Positions 20,106 through 36,384 of a stretch of 64,000 nt of DNA are shown piece after piece. Each line of letters starts with the position of its first letter. The first letter of the stretch is position 1. A program made the translations under genes and the position numbers. Origin of the DNA: Adiantum capillus-veneris (Eukaryota > Streptophyta > Polypodiopsida > Polypodiales > Pteridaceae); assembly GCA_014529385.2 (NCBI GenBank), contig CM043965.1:14572912-14636911 (forward strand), in the 5' to 3' direction. The notes below the pieces were generated by a model. That model worked only from the letters and a program-made list of their open reading frames with translations, was not told the origin of the DNA and did not search any database.

Positions 20106-22746
20106 CGCATTCTCAAATGCGGACCCAATGGCAGAAAGAGCAAAAAAGGGCATGTTTTTTGACTATTTTTAAGGGTTTTTGTTTGATTGCGAAATTTACC
20201 GGACTAACCCAAGTACATATGCCCTTATACAGCATGAATCTACAGGTATATGGGACCAAACGCCAAATCAAGCCCCTAACTGTGTGTATATAAGTAAAAA
20301 TAGCCATTTTTCGGGCAAAATATTGGTAAAACGGAGAAATTCGATCAGAAAAATTTCATGTGAGTGTATATAATGTTTTTCAGTGATGTTGTTGATTTAT
20401 TATGATTTTTGGCGATTTTTTGGGTTTAATTTGCTATTTTTCTTTTAATTTTACTAATTTTCAGCAAAAAAACTTCAAAAATACAAAAAGCAAGTGAAAA
20501 ACGGCCGTAATGAAAAACAAAAAATATGGGGATGATCAGTGACTATTGGACAACCTATGGTACAATGGGGGTGCAATTATGAGACTGGAACGGAAAGCGT
20601 GTTTTGGTCAGATTTTGACCGAAACGTCAAATTTCTTGTAAACTGGGAAAATGTAGTCCAAATCAAGAAATTTTTGAGCCTAAACCGCATCTCGCAAGAA
20701 GTTGGGAACACATGTCAAATTTCATGAAAAGTGGTTCGGGGACCCCCATTATAAGAAATGTTCACTTCATTTTAAGCTCATTAATTTCACTATTGACTTT
20801 TGAGAGAGAGCTTCTGCCACCTAGAGCGAACAGAGCTTCCAGCAGCTTCTACGACGCGCACGACTACTCTACGGGCTCCAGACATGAGAGGTAGGCTCAC
20901 CACCTTGAGCTTTTCGCGCATGTTTGTCGTTTTGTCGTGAAAACTAGCGTAGGGATCACACAGAAAGCGGGCAATAGAGACCTACAAATAGAAGTGTCCA
21001 CCTAACGGCTAACCCAAAAGCAATGAGACTTCATCGACATCTTACCCTAGCATAGGAGACCAGTCTTGGATGCCCAAAGGCAGTAGAAAACCATCGGGAA
21101 AAACCCTAATTTCTAGAGCCCCGCAAGAGGCCACCAAATGGGAAATCGGCGGAGAGGCGCCCAAATACTACCAAAATTCATGGATAGGAGCATCTCGACA
21201 TGCTCGAAAAGTCTATGTAGCCCACATGACCAAAAGGTGACCCAAAGCGGCACTAAACTTCAGAAACGGCATCAGACACACAAAGCGTCAAATAGCTCTC
21301 ACGGCCAAACCGCATATCCGTTTGCCACCAAACTTCATGAGCGGCTTTCCTAGACCATCAACAACCAAGTCCTATGGTGGTAGACCACCACAAGTCATCG
21401 AAGGCATGTAAACGCAACCACGGGTGCTTCTAGAGCGACAAATTGCCAAATGGAGCTCCTGTGAAGCCAAAGTCGACAAAAACCATACGGTAAGGCTCCC
21501 CAAGGGATCAGGAAGCTATGGAGACCAACATCAAGAAATTTCATCGCCGAAAAGCACTCCAAAAGTCAAAAAATGGCTCGGAGGCTTTGAAATCCACACA
21601 GGGAGTTACTTTCTATCTAATTGACTTTTTGTTGAAATAAGGCTTAAAAGGGACTCAGGGGGACTAAGGGCAGGCACCAGTAGCACTTCAGTAAAAATTT
21701 CATCAAGAGGCATCCTACGCGTAGGATGTCTCAAGGCCAAATTTGGGCACCAAATCTAACAACTCTCATCACACATTTTCTGAATAGCCTTTACATGCTA
21801 GCCCCAAGTTTCATCACATTTGGACCAAAATTGACCTCATATGCATGAAAAACACAAAGTCGGGGCATAGAGGCAATAATGGACCATAGACCTACCAAAA
21901 CTTGTCCAAATCACATGAAACTTGCGCAATACATTCATGGGCACATTGCCAACCAATCTGTGTGGACACATGCAAAAAATGTTGAAATAGACATCCTACC
22001 GCGTAGGATGTCTAAATGATATTTTTGGCCCACAGATGATGTTTTTCGATTCAAGATCTATTCATATCACCTTCAAGAGCTCATATATCAAGTTTCAAGC
22101 CATTCTAATCATTTTTGACCCCCAACACTCCAAGATACACTTTTTTAGCCCAAAAACACTACACATGCTCTTACCAACATCAATTCTTGTCCAAATAAAA
22201 ATCCAAGAGCAGGGCCATGTTCCACATGCCAAGGGCTACCCACAGAACAAATCCCAAGCAATTTTGAAGAAATAGACATCCTACGCATAGGATGTCTCAA
22301 GCATGTTTTTAAACTTCTGTGCAAGAAATGACATCCTGGAAGCCATTACCATGGTGCAAGGAGCCCATATATCAAATTTCAACCCATTTGAAAATCATTT
22401 GCCACCTGCTGTGGATATCCTACCCAATTTGTGAGCCTCAAGACTAAATCTGCCCAAAAATTCACTTTTTGATGCCCAAACCCAATTCCAATCATATAGC
22501 CATGTTGCACAGGCCAAGAACCACCAGCATGCCAAGCTTCACAAAAACTGATGAAAAAGACACCCTACGCGTAAGTTGTCTACATGATAAATTTTGGCCA
22601 GAATCATAATGTGAGCACATGCAGGGTTTCCCAAGTTCCTTTTAAGTGTTATTTTCAATTTTCAAGTCATTTGGATAGTTAAAACTCAATTTCTCAGCTG
22701 ATATGGAAAAAACGCTAACTTCGGACTACTGAGTGCAACACGATCC
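20106..22746 (+). promoter_or_regulatory. 2.6-kb non-coding segment with periodic palindromes
   Basis: No convincing gene. Copies of the AGACATCCTACG palindrome lie at 21708-21731, 21989-22013 (one extra C at the centre), 22274-22297 and 22558-22581, starting 281, 285 and 284 bp apart. A half-site with CCC lies at 22414-22425, about midway. Between them recur phrases such as CCAAGTTTCATCACATTTGG and GCACATGCC, so the stretch is a diverged tandem repeat of roughly 283 bp. It immediately precedes the accessory gene and may contain its promoter; that is inference. Confidence 0.75.
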
Positions 22747-26299
<3,553 letters not shown>

Positions 26300-26337
26300 A
26301 GAAGCAGCTCAACAGCCATGTCGGGGACGACATGAGC

Positions 26338-26350
26338 AAGGAGGGGGGAG
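26338..26350 (+). other. Polypurine tract of the Tat-type element
   Basis: AAGGAGGGGGGAG ending directly at the first base of the 3' LTR; it is the expected primer for plus-strand DNA synthesis. Confidence 0.92.
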
Positions 26351-27289
26351 TGTTAGAAGCTGGACACACCCTACAAAAAATGACTGCTCAATAGATTATT
26401 ATTTTTTATAATTATTCATTTATTGAGAAAACCCGACATTTCACCTTTGTAAATATTGGGGCTTACAGAAGTTTCCAGATTGTATCCCAATTTTGACACT
26501 TAGATGGAGTAGATGGTTAAATTGGAACATTAGGGTTTGAGAATTGTAAGGTATTTATACCACTTTTTGACCTTAATGGAAAAACCCTTTTGTCATTTTA
26601 AAAAAAGTTTGCAGTCTGTGAGTGAGCGTACTGTGTACGAGAGAGAGTGAGAGCTTCATCTTGACGCTACGTGCGCACCAGTGGTTGGAATCGAGTGCGG
26701 AGAAGTGCAGCGTGTTGCCCTTGACGAGAGCTATGCGCCAATACCTACATTGCACGCGTACGGTCCGGTTTTGTGAGCTCCATCTACGAGCTTCATCTGG
26801 TGATTCGGTGAGCATACGTTGTCCGATTTTGCATTGCAGCATATCCACGCATTCGCATTGAGTAGAGCTACACATTACGCGCTTTAGTTTTCGGAAACGA
26901 CGACCTTCAAATTTTGGCCAGACATCCTACGTGATTTTGCACCAAGTGTTTTGGGTTGGGGTTTTGGTTCATAGACCTTAGGGAGAGCGACCTATTGGTG
27001 TTAGTAGGGTCTCCTTCAAGTTTTATGGTGTTTCGAGATTGTTGGATGGGTATTTGGCTCTCGAAAGCGTTGTAGGAAGTTTCCTCTTATGCACTCCTGA
27101 AGACTGTAGCTTAAGACTGTAGCTTAGACATTGGGTAGAGACCTCTATAGGAATTAGTTAGGTTGAGTGTAGGTTGACACCCTATGCTTGCTTCCACGCG
27201 CCTGCGGGTCGAGCTTCGTCCTTAACTGACAAATCTTGTTAGGTGAGTTCTCGCTGTGCTGGCGTCCGTCGCGGCATATTCGTCCAACA
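26351..27289 (+). repeat. 3' LTR of the Tat-type element (939 bp)
   Basis: Pairs with 7454-8382. Starts TGTTAGAAGC and ends CGTCCAACA, followed by the target copy ATGAT. It differs from the 5' LTR by many point changes (for instance several in the first 60 bp) and by a short duplication of GACTGTAGCTTA near 27105. Confidence 0.95.
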
Positions 27290-29035
27290 ATGATGATGCC
27301 CCCGTGTTTGTCAATTATCTTGTTACTAGGTTTCAGCAAGCTATGGGCAACCCTGCTTTGCAAGCCGAAGTTACTCAACAAGTTCACACTTATGGGATTT
27401 CCCTTCCTCTCCAAGAGGAGAGAGAGCTTAGGAGGCCTCTTGAAGAGACCTCCAAAAGAAGACTCTCTCCCATACGAAAGGAGAAATCCAAAGAGCAAGA
27501 AAGTAATGAAGCTTTAAGCTACTCTAAAGATGTGGCTCCACAAAGACAAGGATCTAGATGATCGTCAACTCCTCCCAAGAGGAAACGATCAACCCACAGT
27601 GCTTCTCCTCATCACTTTGAAAGGGAACAGAGGAAACTAAGGAAAAAAAGGGCAAGAAAGAGGTCACCCTCTTCTCCTTCTTCTTCACCTTCCTCCTCTT
27701 TCGAAGAAAGATATGGCTTCTAGAGAATACAAGAGGGGAGGACATCGCAAATCATACCCTGCATGGCAAAGGTCACAAAAGCTCAATAAGTTCAAAGAGG
27801 GAGGAATAGTATCTATTTTCTCACCTCTATGATGGCATCTTTGGTGCCACCAACAAAGTGTTGGCCTTTATCCAGAAATTTGATGCAGCCTTTGGAGACA
27901 AGGGCTTCACAGAGTCCTACAAGCTACTCCATGAAGCTATGCACTTGTAGAAATATGCTCGTCAATGGTGCGCTAGCCTTCGTGGCAAGGGCAAAGCCCC
28001 AAAGACATGGAAAACTCTACGAGTTTTCATCATGAAGCAATTCCTTGCAAGCGATGCGAAGGACAAAGTGCTTACCGAATGGTGCAGTTTGAAGCTTCTC
28101 TCTCATGAGTCTATCCACAAATATGTAGACAAGTTTTGGGATTTACATCTCAAGGCTACTGTCTTCCAAAAGATAGACTTCGCCAAGCAAAAGCAACAAT
28201 TTTGTGTGGGATTGCTTGAAGAGATGGCCGAGTATGTCAACTCTCAATGGCCTGGTTAAGTAATCCACCAGACCATGGTTTCTTTGTGCATCAATTTCCA
28301 ACCAGGTGCTAGACAGAATGTCAAGCCCATGGAAAATAAAGACAAAAGGATGCCAAGGGAAAAATCAATGCCCAAAATTCTTCCCAAGGAAATTCCAACA
28401 ACAATAACAACAACAATCGGTCCAAGGAGAAGGGAGTTTACAAAGGTAAAAACAAACTCTCTCCTGAAGAGCTTGAATCTTTTTGCAAGGACCATAAATG
28501 TTTTAAGTGTAGGGAGCAAGGACATGGCTATTGTTCTTGCCCCAAGAGAAATGCTCGTAGTGGGACTCCTAGAGCTTCCACCATCAAAGCTCCAAAAGAG
28601 GATGCTCATTGCAAAGGATCACCTCTCTCCTATGCTTGAGGAAAGGTAAAGGAGCATGATGCCTTAGTCTTGTTTGACCTTGGCTCTACTCACAACTTAA
28701 TATCAATGGAGTTGGCGACCAAGTTGGGCATTCAAGCTTTCAAGATGGGAGATGCGGTAACTACCAATATTGCTTTCAAGGGACAGCAAGCCTCTGTTAC
28801 TCCCTTGATTGGAAGTTGGGGCTTCATGTCCAAAGCTATGTCGACAAAGAAGACTTCTTCATCTCTCCTCTCCAATATGAGGATGCTATCCTAGGGGCAT
28901 CATGGTTCAGCCGTATAGCTGCCAACATGAAATTCCCTGAAAGGAGAATTTACTTCACCTACAGGGAAAAGAACATGTATACAGATGCTAGTGAGTCTGG
29001 TCGTACTATACCACTATCCTCTTGCTTTTGATAAA
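27290..29035 (+). pseudogene. gag and protease of chromovirus A after the Tat insertion
   Basis: The gag frame resumes right after ATGAT: DAPVFVNYLVTRFQQAMGN, then a charged region, then a stop at 27559. Capsid-like sequence is scattered over frames; the longest clean piece is 28032-28259 (DAKDKVLTEW; ESIHKYVDKFWDL), which matches element B closely. A zinc knuckle CFKCREQGHGYCSC lies near 28499-28540. The protease active site near 28665-28690 reads FDLGSTHN: the Ser of the D-S/T-G catalytic motif is replaced by Leu, so the protease would be inactive even without the frameshifts. Confidence 0.85.
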
Positions 29036-31960
29036 TCAATGAAGAGCTCCGTTCGTGAATACATGATTTTTGTCAAAGAGTCCCTAAAAGATCCTAATGT
29101 TTCATCAAATGTAAATGGTAGGAATCAAGAAGAGTTAGACTTGTCTAATTTTCTAAAAGGATTCCAAGATGTGTTCATCGATGATATTCCTATGAACTTA
29201 CCTCCAAAACCAGGGGATGATGACCATCGAATTGAGCTCCTACCAAGAAGCTCACAGCCTAAAAAGCCTCCTTATCAAGTTTCCCAAGCTCAACAAAATG
29301 AGATCATGAGGCAAGTACAAGAACTGGCAGAAAAAGGGATGGTGAGGCATAGCTCCTCCCCATTCTGTTCTCCAATCTTTTAGTGCAAAAGAAATATGGT
29401 ACGTACCGCATATGTGTGGACTATCGAGTACTAAACCATATCACTATCAAAAACAAATTTCCCATGCCTCGGGTAGAAGATCTGTTTGATAAGCTACAAG
29501 GCTCTACCTACTTCAGTAGGATTGACCTTAAAAGTGGCTATCATCAAACAAGGATAGTGGATGAAGATATCCTAAAGATTGTGTTTCGTATAACATTTTG
29601 CCTTTATGAATATGTCATTCCTTTTGGCTTGACTAATGCACCAGCCACGTTCAGTTTTCTAATGGAGAAAATCTTTAGACCCTATTGCAAATTCACTGGA
29701 GTGTTCTTTTATGGTATCATCATCTACTCCAAGTCCTTGGAGGAACACAAGCAACATCCCCAAGAGATTTTTCAAGCATTGAGGGAGAACAAGCTTTTTC
29801 TCAACCAAAAGAAAAGCAAATTTTTCCTTCAAGAGATTCAATACTTAGTTCATATTATCTCCCAAGATGGTATCCGAATGGATCCATCAAAATTGGAGGT
29901 AATAAAAACATGGACTAATCCAAGGAATCTACATGAGCTAAGAAGCTTTATTGGTATGTGTGCATACTATAGATGCTTCATAGCAAAATTCTATCAAATA
30001 GCAAGACCATTACATGACTTAAAAAGAAGAACGTTAAGTATTCATGGAGTGCTAAGGAGAAAAATGCTTTTGACAAGCTCAAAGAGAAGCTTACCTCTCA
30101 ATTAGTCCTCATGCTTCCAGATCTCTCCAAGCCATTTGAGGTCTAATGTGATTCTTGTGATGATTGCCTTGGATCAACCTTGCTTCAAGAAGGACATGCC
30201 ATAGCATATGAGAGCCGAAGGCTCAATACAGATGAGCGGGTCTTAGGCATTTATAAAAAAGAGCTTTTATCTGTTCTAGATGCCCTAGACACATGGAAGC
30301 ACTATTTATTAGGGACTCCATTCCTTTTATGAACAACCATCAAAGTCTCAAGTACTTCATGATGTAAACCAAGCTTTTTGACAAACAAATGAGGGGGGCA
30401 AATTTTCGTTTGCAATTTAATTTTCATATTGCTCACATTGCTGGTAAGCATAATCAAGTGGCCGATGCACTTTCACGAGACGACCAAAAGATTAATACGG
30501 TGTCTATAGCAACTCACAATTATATATCTTCTATGATAGATGAGTATGCTACTATCCCTCACTTTAGAGACATAATGTCATCCCTTAGTTTGGGGAAGAA
30601 AGAGGAACCATTCACCTTGCAGGATGGTTATCTTCTCCACGGCAATAGGCTATGTGTTACCCACTCCCTTTGTGAGAAAGTCATGTATGAATCCCATGCT
30701 CCTCCCTATGCAGGGCATAGAGGCATTCAACCTACTCTCCGAGGAGTAGAAATGTACTTCTATTGGCCTGCCATGAAAGTGGACATACAAGAGTATGTTT
30801 CAAAACCTGTAGTATGCCAAAAGACCAAGTATGATAGAGGAAAGAAACTTGGATTATTCCATCCATTACCTATCCTAAATTCACCACGAGAGAGTATATC
30901 CATGGATTTCATCTTAGTATCACTCAACTCTATCCATGGAAATACGGGAATATAGACTATAGTCGATAGATTTAGCAAGCAAGCACACTTTATTCTTTTA
31001 AAAAATACTATTAAGGCACACCAAATGGCAACTCTCTTCATATCACAGATTTTCAAACACCATGGATTGCCAACATCCATCATGTCAAATAGAGATCCTA
31101 GAATGACCAGTAATTTTTGAAAAGGCCTCTTTGAAAATCTAGGAACAAGATTGAATTTCTCTTCGGCCTATCACCCACAAACGGATGGCCAAAGTGAGAT
31201 AGCCAATCTTATGATACTCAATCTACTAAAGGCTTATGTCACCGAAGTAGATCAACGCTCACAATGGGAAAAGTACTTACCTCTTGTAAAGTATCCGTAC
31301 AATAATATTGTACATACTTCTACAAAAAAAAGCACCTTTCAAAATCATTGAGGGAAGACCTAAGAGTCCCTTGCTACTTAAAGTACATGGGAAGATCTTC
31401 GCTACCGATGAGTATAGCCATGACCTACAAGAATCTTTTCAAAGATTAAGGAGGCTATATTCATCTCTCAAAAAAAAGGCAAAAAGCTACAGTGACAAGC
31501 ACAGAAGGGAAAAAAATTGGGTCTTACTTAAGTTTCCCAAAGCTCGATTGAGGCAAACGACGGGAAAAAATCCTACGGGCCATCAAAAGTATTATGCTAA
31601 AATAGCAAAAAGATACTATGGTCCTTTTCAAATCTTAAATCCAATCAATAAGATGGCTTATCAACTGAAGTTGCCCAACCATTGGCTCATACACAATGCT
31701 TTTCATGTGAGCCTACTTAAGCCCTACAAAGGAGAGTCACCAAGTGAACCAATTATTGACGACCCTCCCAAAATTGAAGACCAAGAAGAGGTGCTACAAC
31801 CCAAAGCTATCCTTCGGCATGAAGACAAGTTACTATGACATGGTAAGATGATCCAACGGTATCTTATTAAGTTCAAAAATTATCCTTTTGAATATGCTAA
31901 ATGGATGCAAGGAATATAGAGCTTAAGGATAGTATGAACCTTGTCAATGATTACAATGCT
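29036..31960 (+). pseudogene. pol of chromovirus A: RT, RNase H, integrase, chromodomain-like tail
   Basis: RT occupies about 29100-30105 (RICVDYRVLNHITIKNKFPM; PFGLTNAPATF). Its catalytic box at 29704-29715 reads FFYG where element B has FFDD, so both catalytic Asp are lost. RNase H follows in broken frames to about 30480 (HIAHIAGKHNQVADALSRD). Integrase: zinc module HAPPYAGHRGIQPT...C...C near 30690-30840, core ISMDFI near 30895 and HPQTDGQSEIAN near 31170, with a stop inside (TGA near 31120). C-terminus 31308-31960 keeps [20 protein letters not shown] and, after a stop at 31836, a chromodomain-like RYLIKFKNYPFEYAKWM. All lesions agree with long neutral decay. Confidence 0.88.
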
Positions 31961-32310
31961 ACATTAGAGTAAGCAAATGTATAAATTTATTTTAAATGAC
32001 CAATGTTTTTGTATTATAGGACTAGTTCTCTATTTATCGTGCACAAATTTAAATAGTATGCATACTTAGAGTCATGTTTGTGATGACGACGTCTCTCAAA
32101 CACCAAGTAGAATTTGTCACTCTACTTGGAAGAATAAAATGGACTAAAGATCATACATGTTTGTGGTAGCCACAAGCATTAAATGGATTAGTCATCCACC
32201 TTGGAAAGATGTTGTAGGGTAAAACGGGATCCTCTACCCGCTAAGCAAGATTGATTGATGACTAAGACTATATCTCTTCTACCTCATAGTCGAGGATGAC
32301 TATGATTTCA

Positions 32311-32322
32311 AGAGAGAGGTAA
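32311..32322 (+). other. Polypurine tract of chromovirus A
   Basis: AGAGAGAGGTAA immediately before the 3' LTR. The same string, on the minus strand, precedes the 3' LTR of element B. Confidence 0.85.
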
Positions 32323-33949
32323 TGTCATAAAATCTAATATCTAACCAACCCAAATGATTTTCTCTTATTAAACTGATCATTTGACGTGGGAGAATAAATG
32401 GGAACAAGGGTTAGAATATAGACATGTGCTTATAGATCTATCTCACCATGCGGCCAATGGTAAATGGGTCCAAATGAGAGATGGTATGTCAAAGAACAAG
32501 GCTACCCAATGGAGCTTAAAAGACCTTAGGGTTAGCTGCATTGAAGACCTCCAAAGGTTAGTGTTAAAAAAGTCCTTTGACCTTAGGTAAGTTAGGGCTG
32601 ATCTTGAGGTGGAAACCCTGCCCAAGCTTGAGGTGCTTGTCGTGCTTGATGACTAAGATGCTTGAGGTGCTTGTCATACTTGCTGACTAAGGTGCTTGGT
32701 GTGATTGCTAACTAAGGTGCTTGAGGTGCTTGGAGTGCTTGCCAACCAGGGAGCTTGAGATGCTTGTGGGAACATTAGCCAAGCTTGAGGTGCTTTGTCG
32801 TGCTTGCTGACTAAGGTTTTTGAGGGTAAGGTGTTCCACAAAGTCAAAAACTATCCCTACAAGGAGGGGGAGAGCCCTACAAGAGGGGGGGGGCTAGAGA
32901 GAGAACACACACACCCTCACAAAAGGAAAGCTTGATACAAAGAAAGCATATAGGACACTTGTCAATTTCCTCCTCATGTTGCCCCCATGGTGTGCCTAAA
33001 GCCTATTGGTTAGCCTCCCAAGGGTTCCAATGATAATTTAGTATATTTAATTAATTATTTCTACATTTATCAAGTCCTCTCTCTCAAAGGAAAAAAGGGG
33101 GGCACTTATCCCAAGACTACCCTTGTTGCTTGTAATGCATCCTGCATGTGATTGGTCAGTCTTGCAAGGGTCCAGTGAGCTTCAAGCTTGAGCTACAAAC
33201 GGGGGTCGACCAAAGCAAGAGGGGGCTAGCTTGGGGGGGTATACTCTCCCACACACACACTCACACACACTCTCATTGTGTGAAGTGCAAAGTACAAGAG
33301 CTCCATCTCCTTTTCCAAGCTGGTAGAGAAGTTGAGAGCCTACACCAACACTCTTGGCTATGGAATGCAAATCCAACCAAGAGCCATGCTTCAATGCTTA
33401 AGCTTTCCATCTTCTCCATCTTCATTATTATGCTATTATGTATGCTAGCAAGAAGAGTGATGATAAGTGAGGAACTACTTCTTTCTCCTATGGAATGTTT
33501 CTTCTTCCTCTTCCCTACCCTCATTCCCCACTAGCTTTCTCCATCTTCGAAGGTGTTTAAGGCCTTGGGACTGAGGCTTGGGATAGTTAATGCTTTTTTA
33601 AAAATTTATGTTATGCTCGTGATGCATGAATCTTTCCATCTTCATTACATCACCTAGGTCACAAGGAACACAAAGATTGTATTGTACCAAGTCTCTAATT
33701 GATGGGAGAAACTATAATACAAATTCCTATTAGAGGGGGTGCCAGCTCCACATAAATACGGTCCTACATTGTTGTCATGTTCTCTAAACTCTCTCTCTTG
33801 CAAAAGTATTTTTCATGCCACGTTAACTAAATACTATGTTTATGTTGCTACCATCCATTAATTTCACCCTCTATGCTCACAAAGTAATCTCACAAAAGTG
33901 CTTTTTCTAATTTCCTCTACTCTCAATGTTCATAGTCCATTCTATTACA
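32323..33949 (+). repeat. 3' LTR of chromovirus A (1,627 bp)
   Basis: Begins TGTCATAAAATC and ends CTATTACA. It carries the same GGTGCTTGAGGTGCTT minisatellite (about 32620-32800) and AC tracts (33250-33270) as the 5' LTR, with differing copy number. The target copy CAAGC follows. Confidence 0.92.
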
Positions 33950-34395
33950 CAAGCTAGCATATTGGGTATGCTAATTATCATACTAGGCTAGCTAGCTAGT
34001 ATACTAACACTGCAAGTTAGCATATTGGGTTTCCTAGTTAGCATACTAGGTCTGCTTGCAAGAATAATTGGTATGGTAGTTAGCATATTGGGTTGGCTAA
34101 TTAGCATATTGGATCTATAAATTAGCATAATGGATATGTTGATTATCATAGTATGTGGTAAGCTAGTACATGAGATTGCTAGTAAGAATAATTTTTGGCT
34201 AGTAAACACATTGGATCTTCTTACTGAAATATTATATATTCTAGTTAGTATACTCGGTTCGCTAGTGAGAAAATTGGGTATGCTAATTAGCATACTTGAT
34301 TTGTGGATTACGATACTAGATATGCTAATTAACACATTGGATATGCTAATGAGCATAGTGGGTTGGTTTGATAGTGCATTGGATCTGCTAGTTAG
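33950..34395. repeat. TAGC palindromic array between elements A and B
   Basis: Irregular units of roughly 20 bp built around TATGCTAGTTAGCATA, in which TATGCTA and TAGCATA are inverted arms. Unit spacing varies. The array continues, interrupted by insertions, at 5285-5367 to the left and 48543 to the right, so A and B both landed in it. The last five bases, GTTAG, are the left target copy of element B and are themselves a word of the array. Open frames across the array are artefacts. Confidence 0.85.
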
Positions 34396-35089
34396 TGTAA
34401 CATTTAATGGCCTAATAACTTGTGTGTAGCAGAAATGAGCATGAACATAGTGGGAATTTCATTAGAATAGATTCCTAATGAGAATTACAAGAGTGCTTGG
34501 GTGGAGAGAGCAACAAAAAGCATAACACCTAGTTAGATAGCATCGACAATACTTTCAAAAGAGAGGGAAATTAAGCTAATGACAACAATTGAGGACCGGA
34601 TTTGCATGGAGCCGGTCCCCCCTCCAAAAGGCTTTGTATTATGGTTTCTCCCATAAAGAGAGACATTGTACAATACAATTCTTTGTGTTCCTTCAAGACT
34701 AGCTAGTGCAATGAAGATGAAAGCTTCATGCACTAAGAAAAACACTTAACAAACACAACTTTAATTATCCCTGTTCTCAAACCCAAGACCTCACACACCT
34801 TCGAAGATGATGAGAGCTAGCAGGGTATGAGAGTAGATTGAGAGGAAGAAGGAGTATCTTACGAGAAAGATGTACATCTCCTCACATAATCACTAAAATT
34901 AGCATAGCTTTAGCTTAGTAATTAGCTTGGTAGACGAGATGAGCATGCATTGAAGCTTGGCTCTTGGTTGGATTTGCATCCACATGCCAAGAGTGTGTTG
35001 ATGTAGGCTTCTATCTCACAAGCTTGGAGTAGGTGATGAGCTCTCCATTAAAGCTTGGGAAGAGATAGTCTTCTTTGCTTCACACATAG

Positions 35090-35174
<85 letters not shown>

Positions 35175-36038
35175 TAATGCCTTGCAAAAATCAGCCCCCT
35201 CTCTCTCTTGGGCGAGCCCTCTTGCTATTTGCTCTTGCTGAGCCCTCATTTGCTCTCCCCAAGTCAATGACTATTAAGCAGCATAAGTGATAGCCTTCTG
35301 ACATGTGTCCCCCTTTCCCCTTTTGTGAGAGCTTTAGGTAATTAAATAATTAAACTAAACTCTCATTGGACCCCTTTGCCTCCTGGCCAATAGAAATCAG
35401 GCAAGCCATTGGGCTCCTGAATGCTCATTGGACCCCTTCGGAGACTGCCCAATAGTCTTCTAGGAGACTTAATTCTCATTGGTTTCTTTTATTAAATGTT
35501 TTTAAATTAATTAAACTAGATTTACTCTAGCTTAATTCTCATTGGTCCACTTCAAGGGTCATCCAATAGAAACTGGGCACACCTTGCGGGCATCTGGCCT
35601 AGGGAGCTGACATGTGTCCCTCATTCCCTTTGTGTAAAGGGAGCCTGTGTGTGTGTGTGGCTTTCTCTCTCATCCCCTACTCTCAAGGCTCGCCCCCTCC
35701 CATGTAGGGATATGCCAAGACTTTTTAGTCACACACAAAGCATCCAATTTCCTCTAGGTTTGACCTTTGGACACAACCTTTGAATTTTGGAACCTTAGCA
35801 TTTTGGAAGTCTTAATGGGCTGAACCTTAGGGTCTTTTTAGCCCATTTTTGCACATGGCTCTTTTGCAGATGGCCCCCCCTTTGGATCCCTATTTTCCCT
35901 CCTTTGGATCCCTACTGTGGCCGGTCTACTAGCTTAACCAATATTCTAGCTTTTTCTCCCCTGGCACTTCCCCACATTAAATGATCATTTTAATATGAGA
36001 AAATCATTTAGGAGAATTAGATATTGATTATTATGAAA
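34396..36038 (-). repeat. 3' LTR of chromovirus B (1,643 bp)
   Basis: Pairs with 46961-48542, by eye with only a few substitutions per hundred bases. On the minus strand it begins TTTCATAATAATC; the 5' LTR begins TGCCATAATAATC, so the terminal TG has mutated here. The extra length comes mainly from an expanded GT run. Confidence 0.93.
35092..35173. repeat. (TG)n microsatellite expanded in one LTR of element B
   Basis: About 82 bp of pure TG/GT. The matching site in the other LTR, 47657-47670, is only 14 bp long. The two LTRs were identical at insertion, so the length change happened afterwards. Confidence 0.97.
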
Positions 36039-36050
36039 TTACCTCTCTCT
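36039..36050 (-). other. Polypurine tract of chromovirus B
   Basis: On the minus strand AGAGAGAGGTAA, directly before the 3' LTR; identical to that of element A. Confidence 0.88.
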
Positions 36051-36384
36051 TGAAATCATAGTCTTCCTCGACTATGGTGTAGAGAAGATAAAGCATATAC
36101 ATGAGTCCTTTTCTTAGCGGGTAGAGGATCCCTATGTTACCCTACGACATCATTCCACAATGGATGACTAGTCCATTTGGCGCTTGAGAGCCTGAGGCTG
36201 CCACAAGCATGTCTGCTGATTAGTCCTATCAGTCTCCCATAGTAGAGTGACAAGCTCTACTTGGTGCTTGGGAGACGTCGTCTCCGCAAACTTGATCTAA
36301 GCATGCATACTACTTCATTTTTGTGCACAATAAAGAAAAAGAGAGTCTTATAAGACAAAAACTTTGTTCATTTTTTACATTTGC

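Noticed and set aside
35016-35290. Open frames with Thr-His and Cys-Val repeats
   Set aside because: Translations of the GT microsatellite in the element B LTR.
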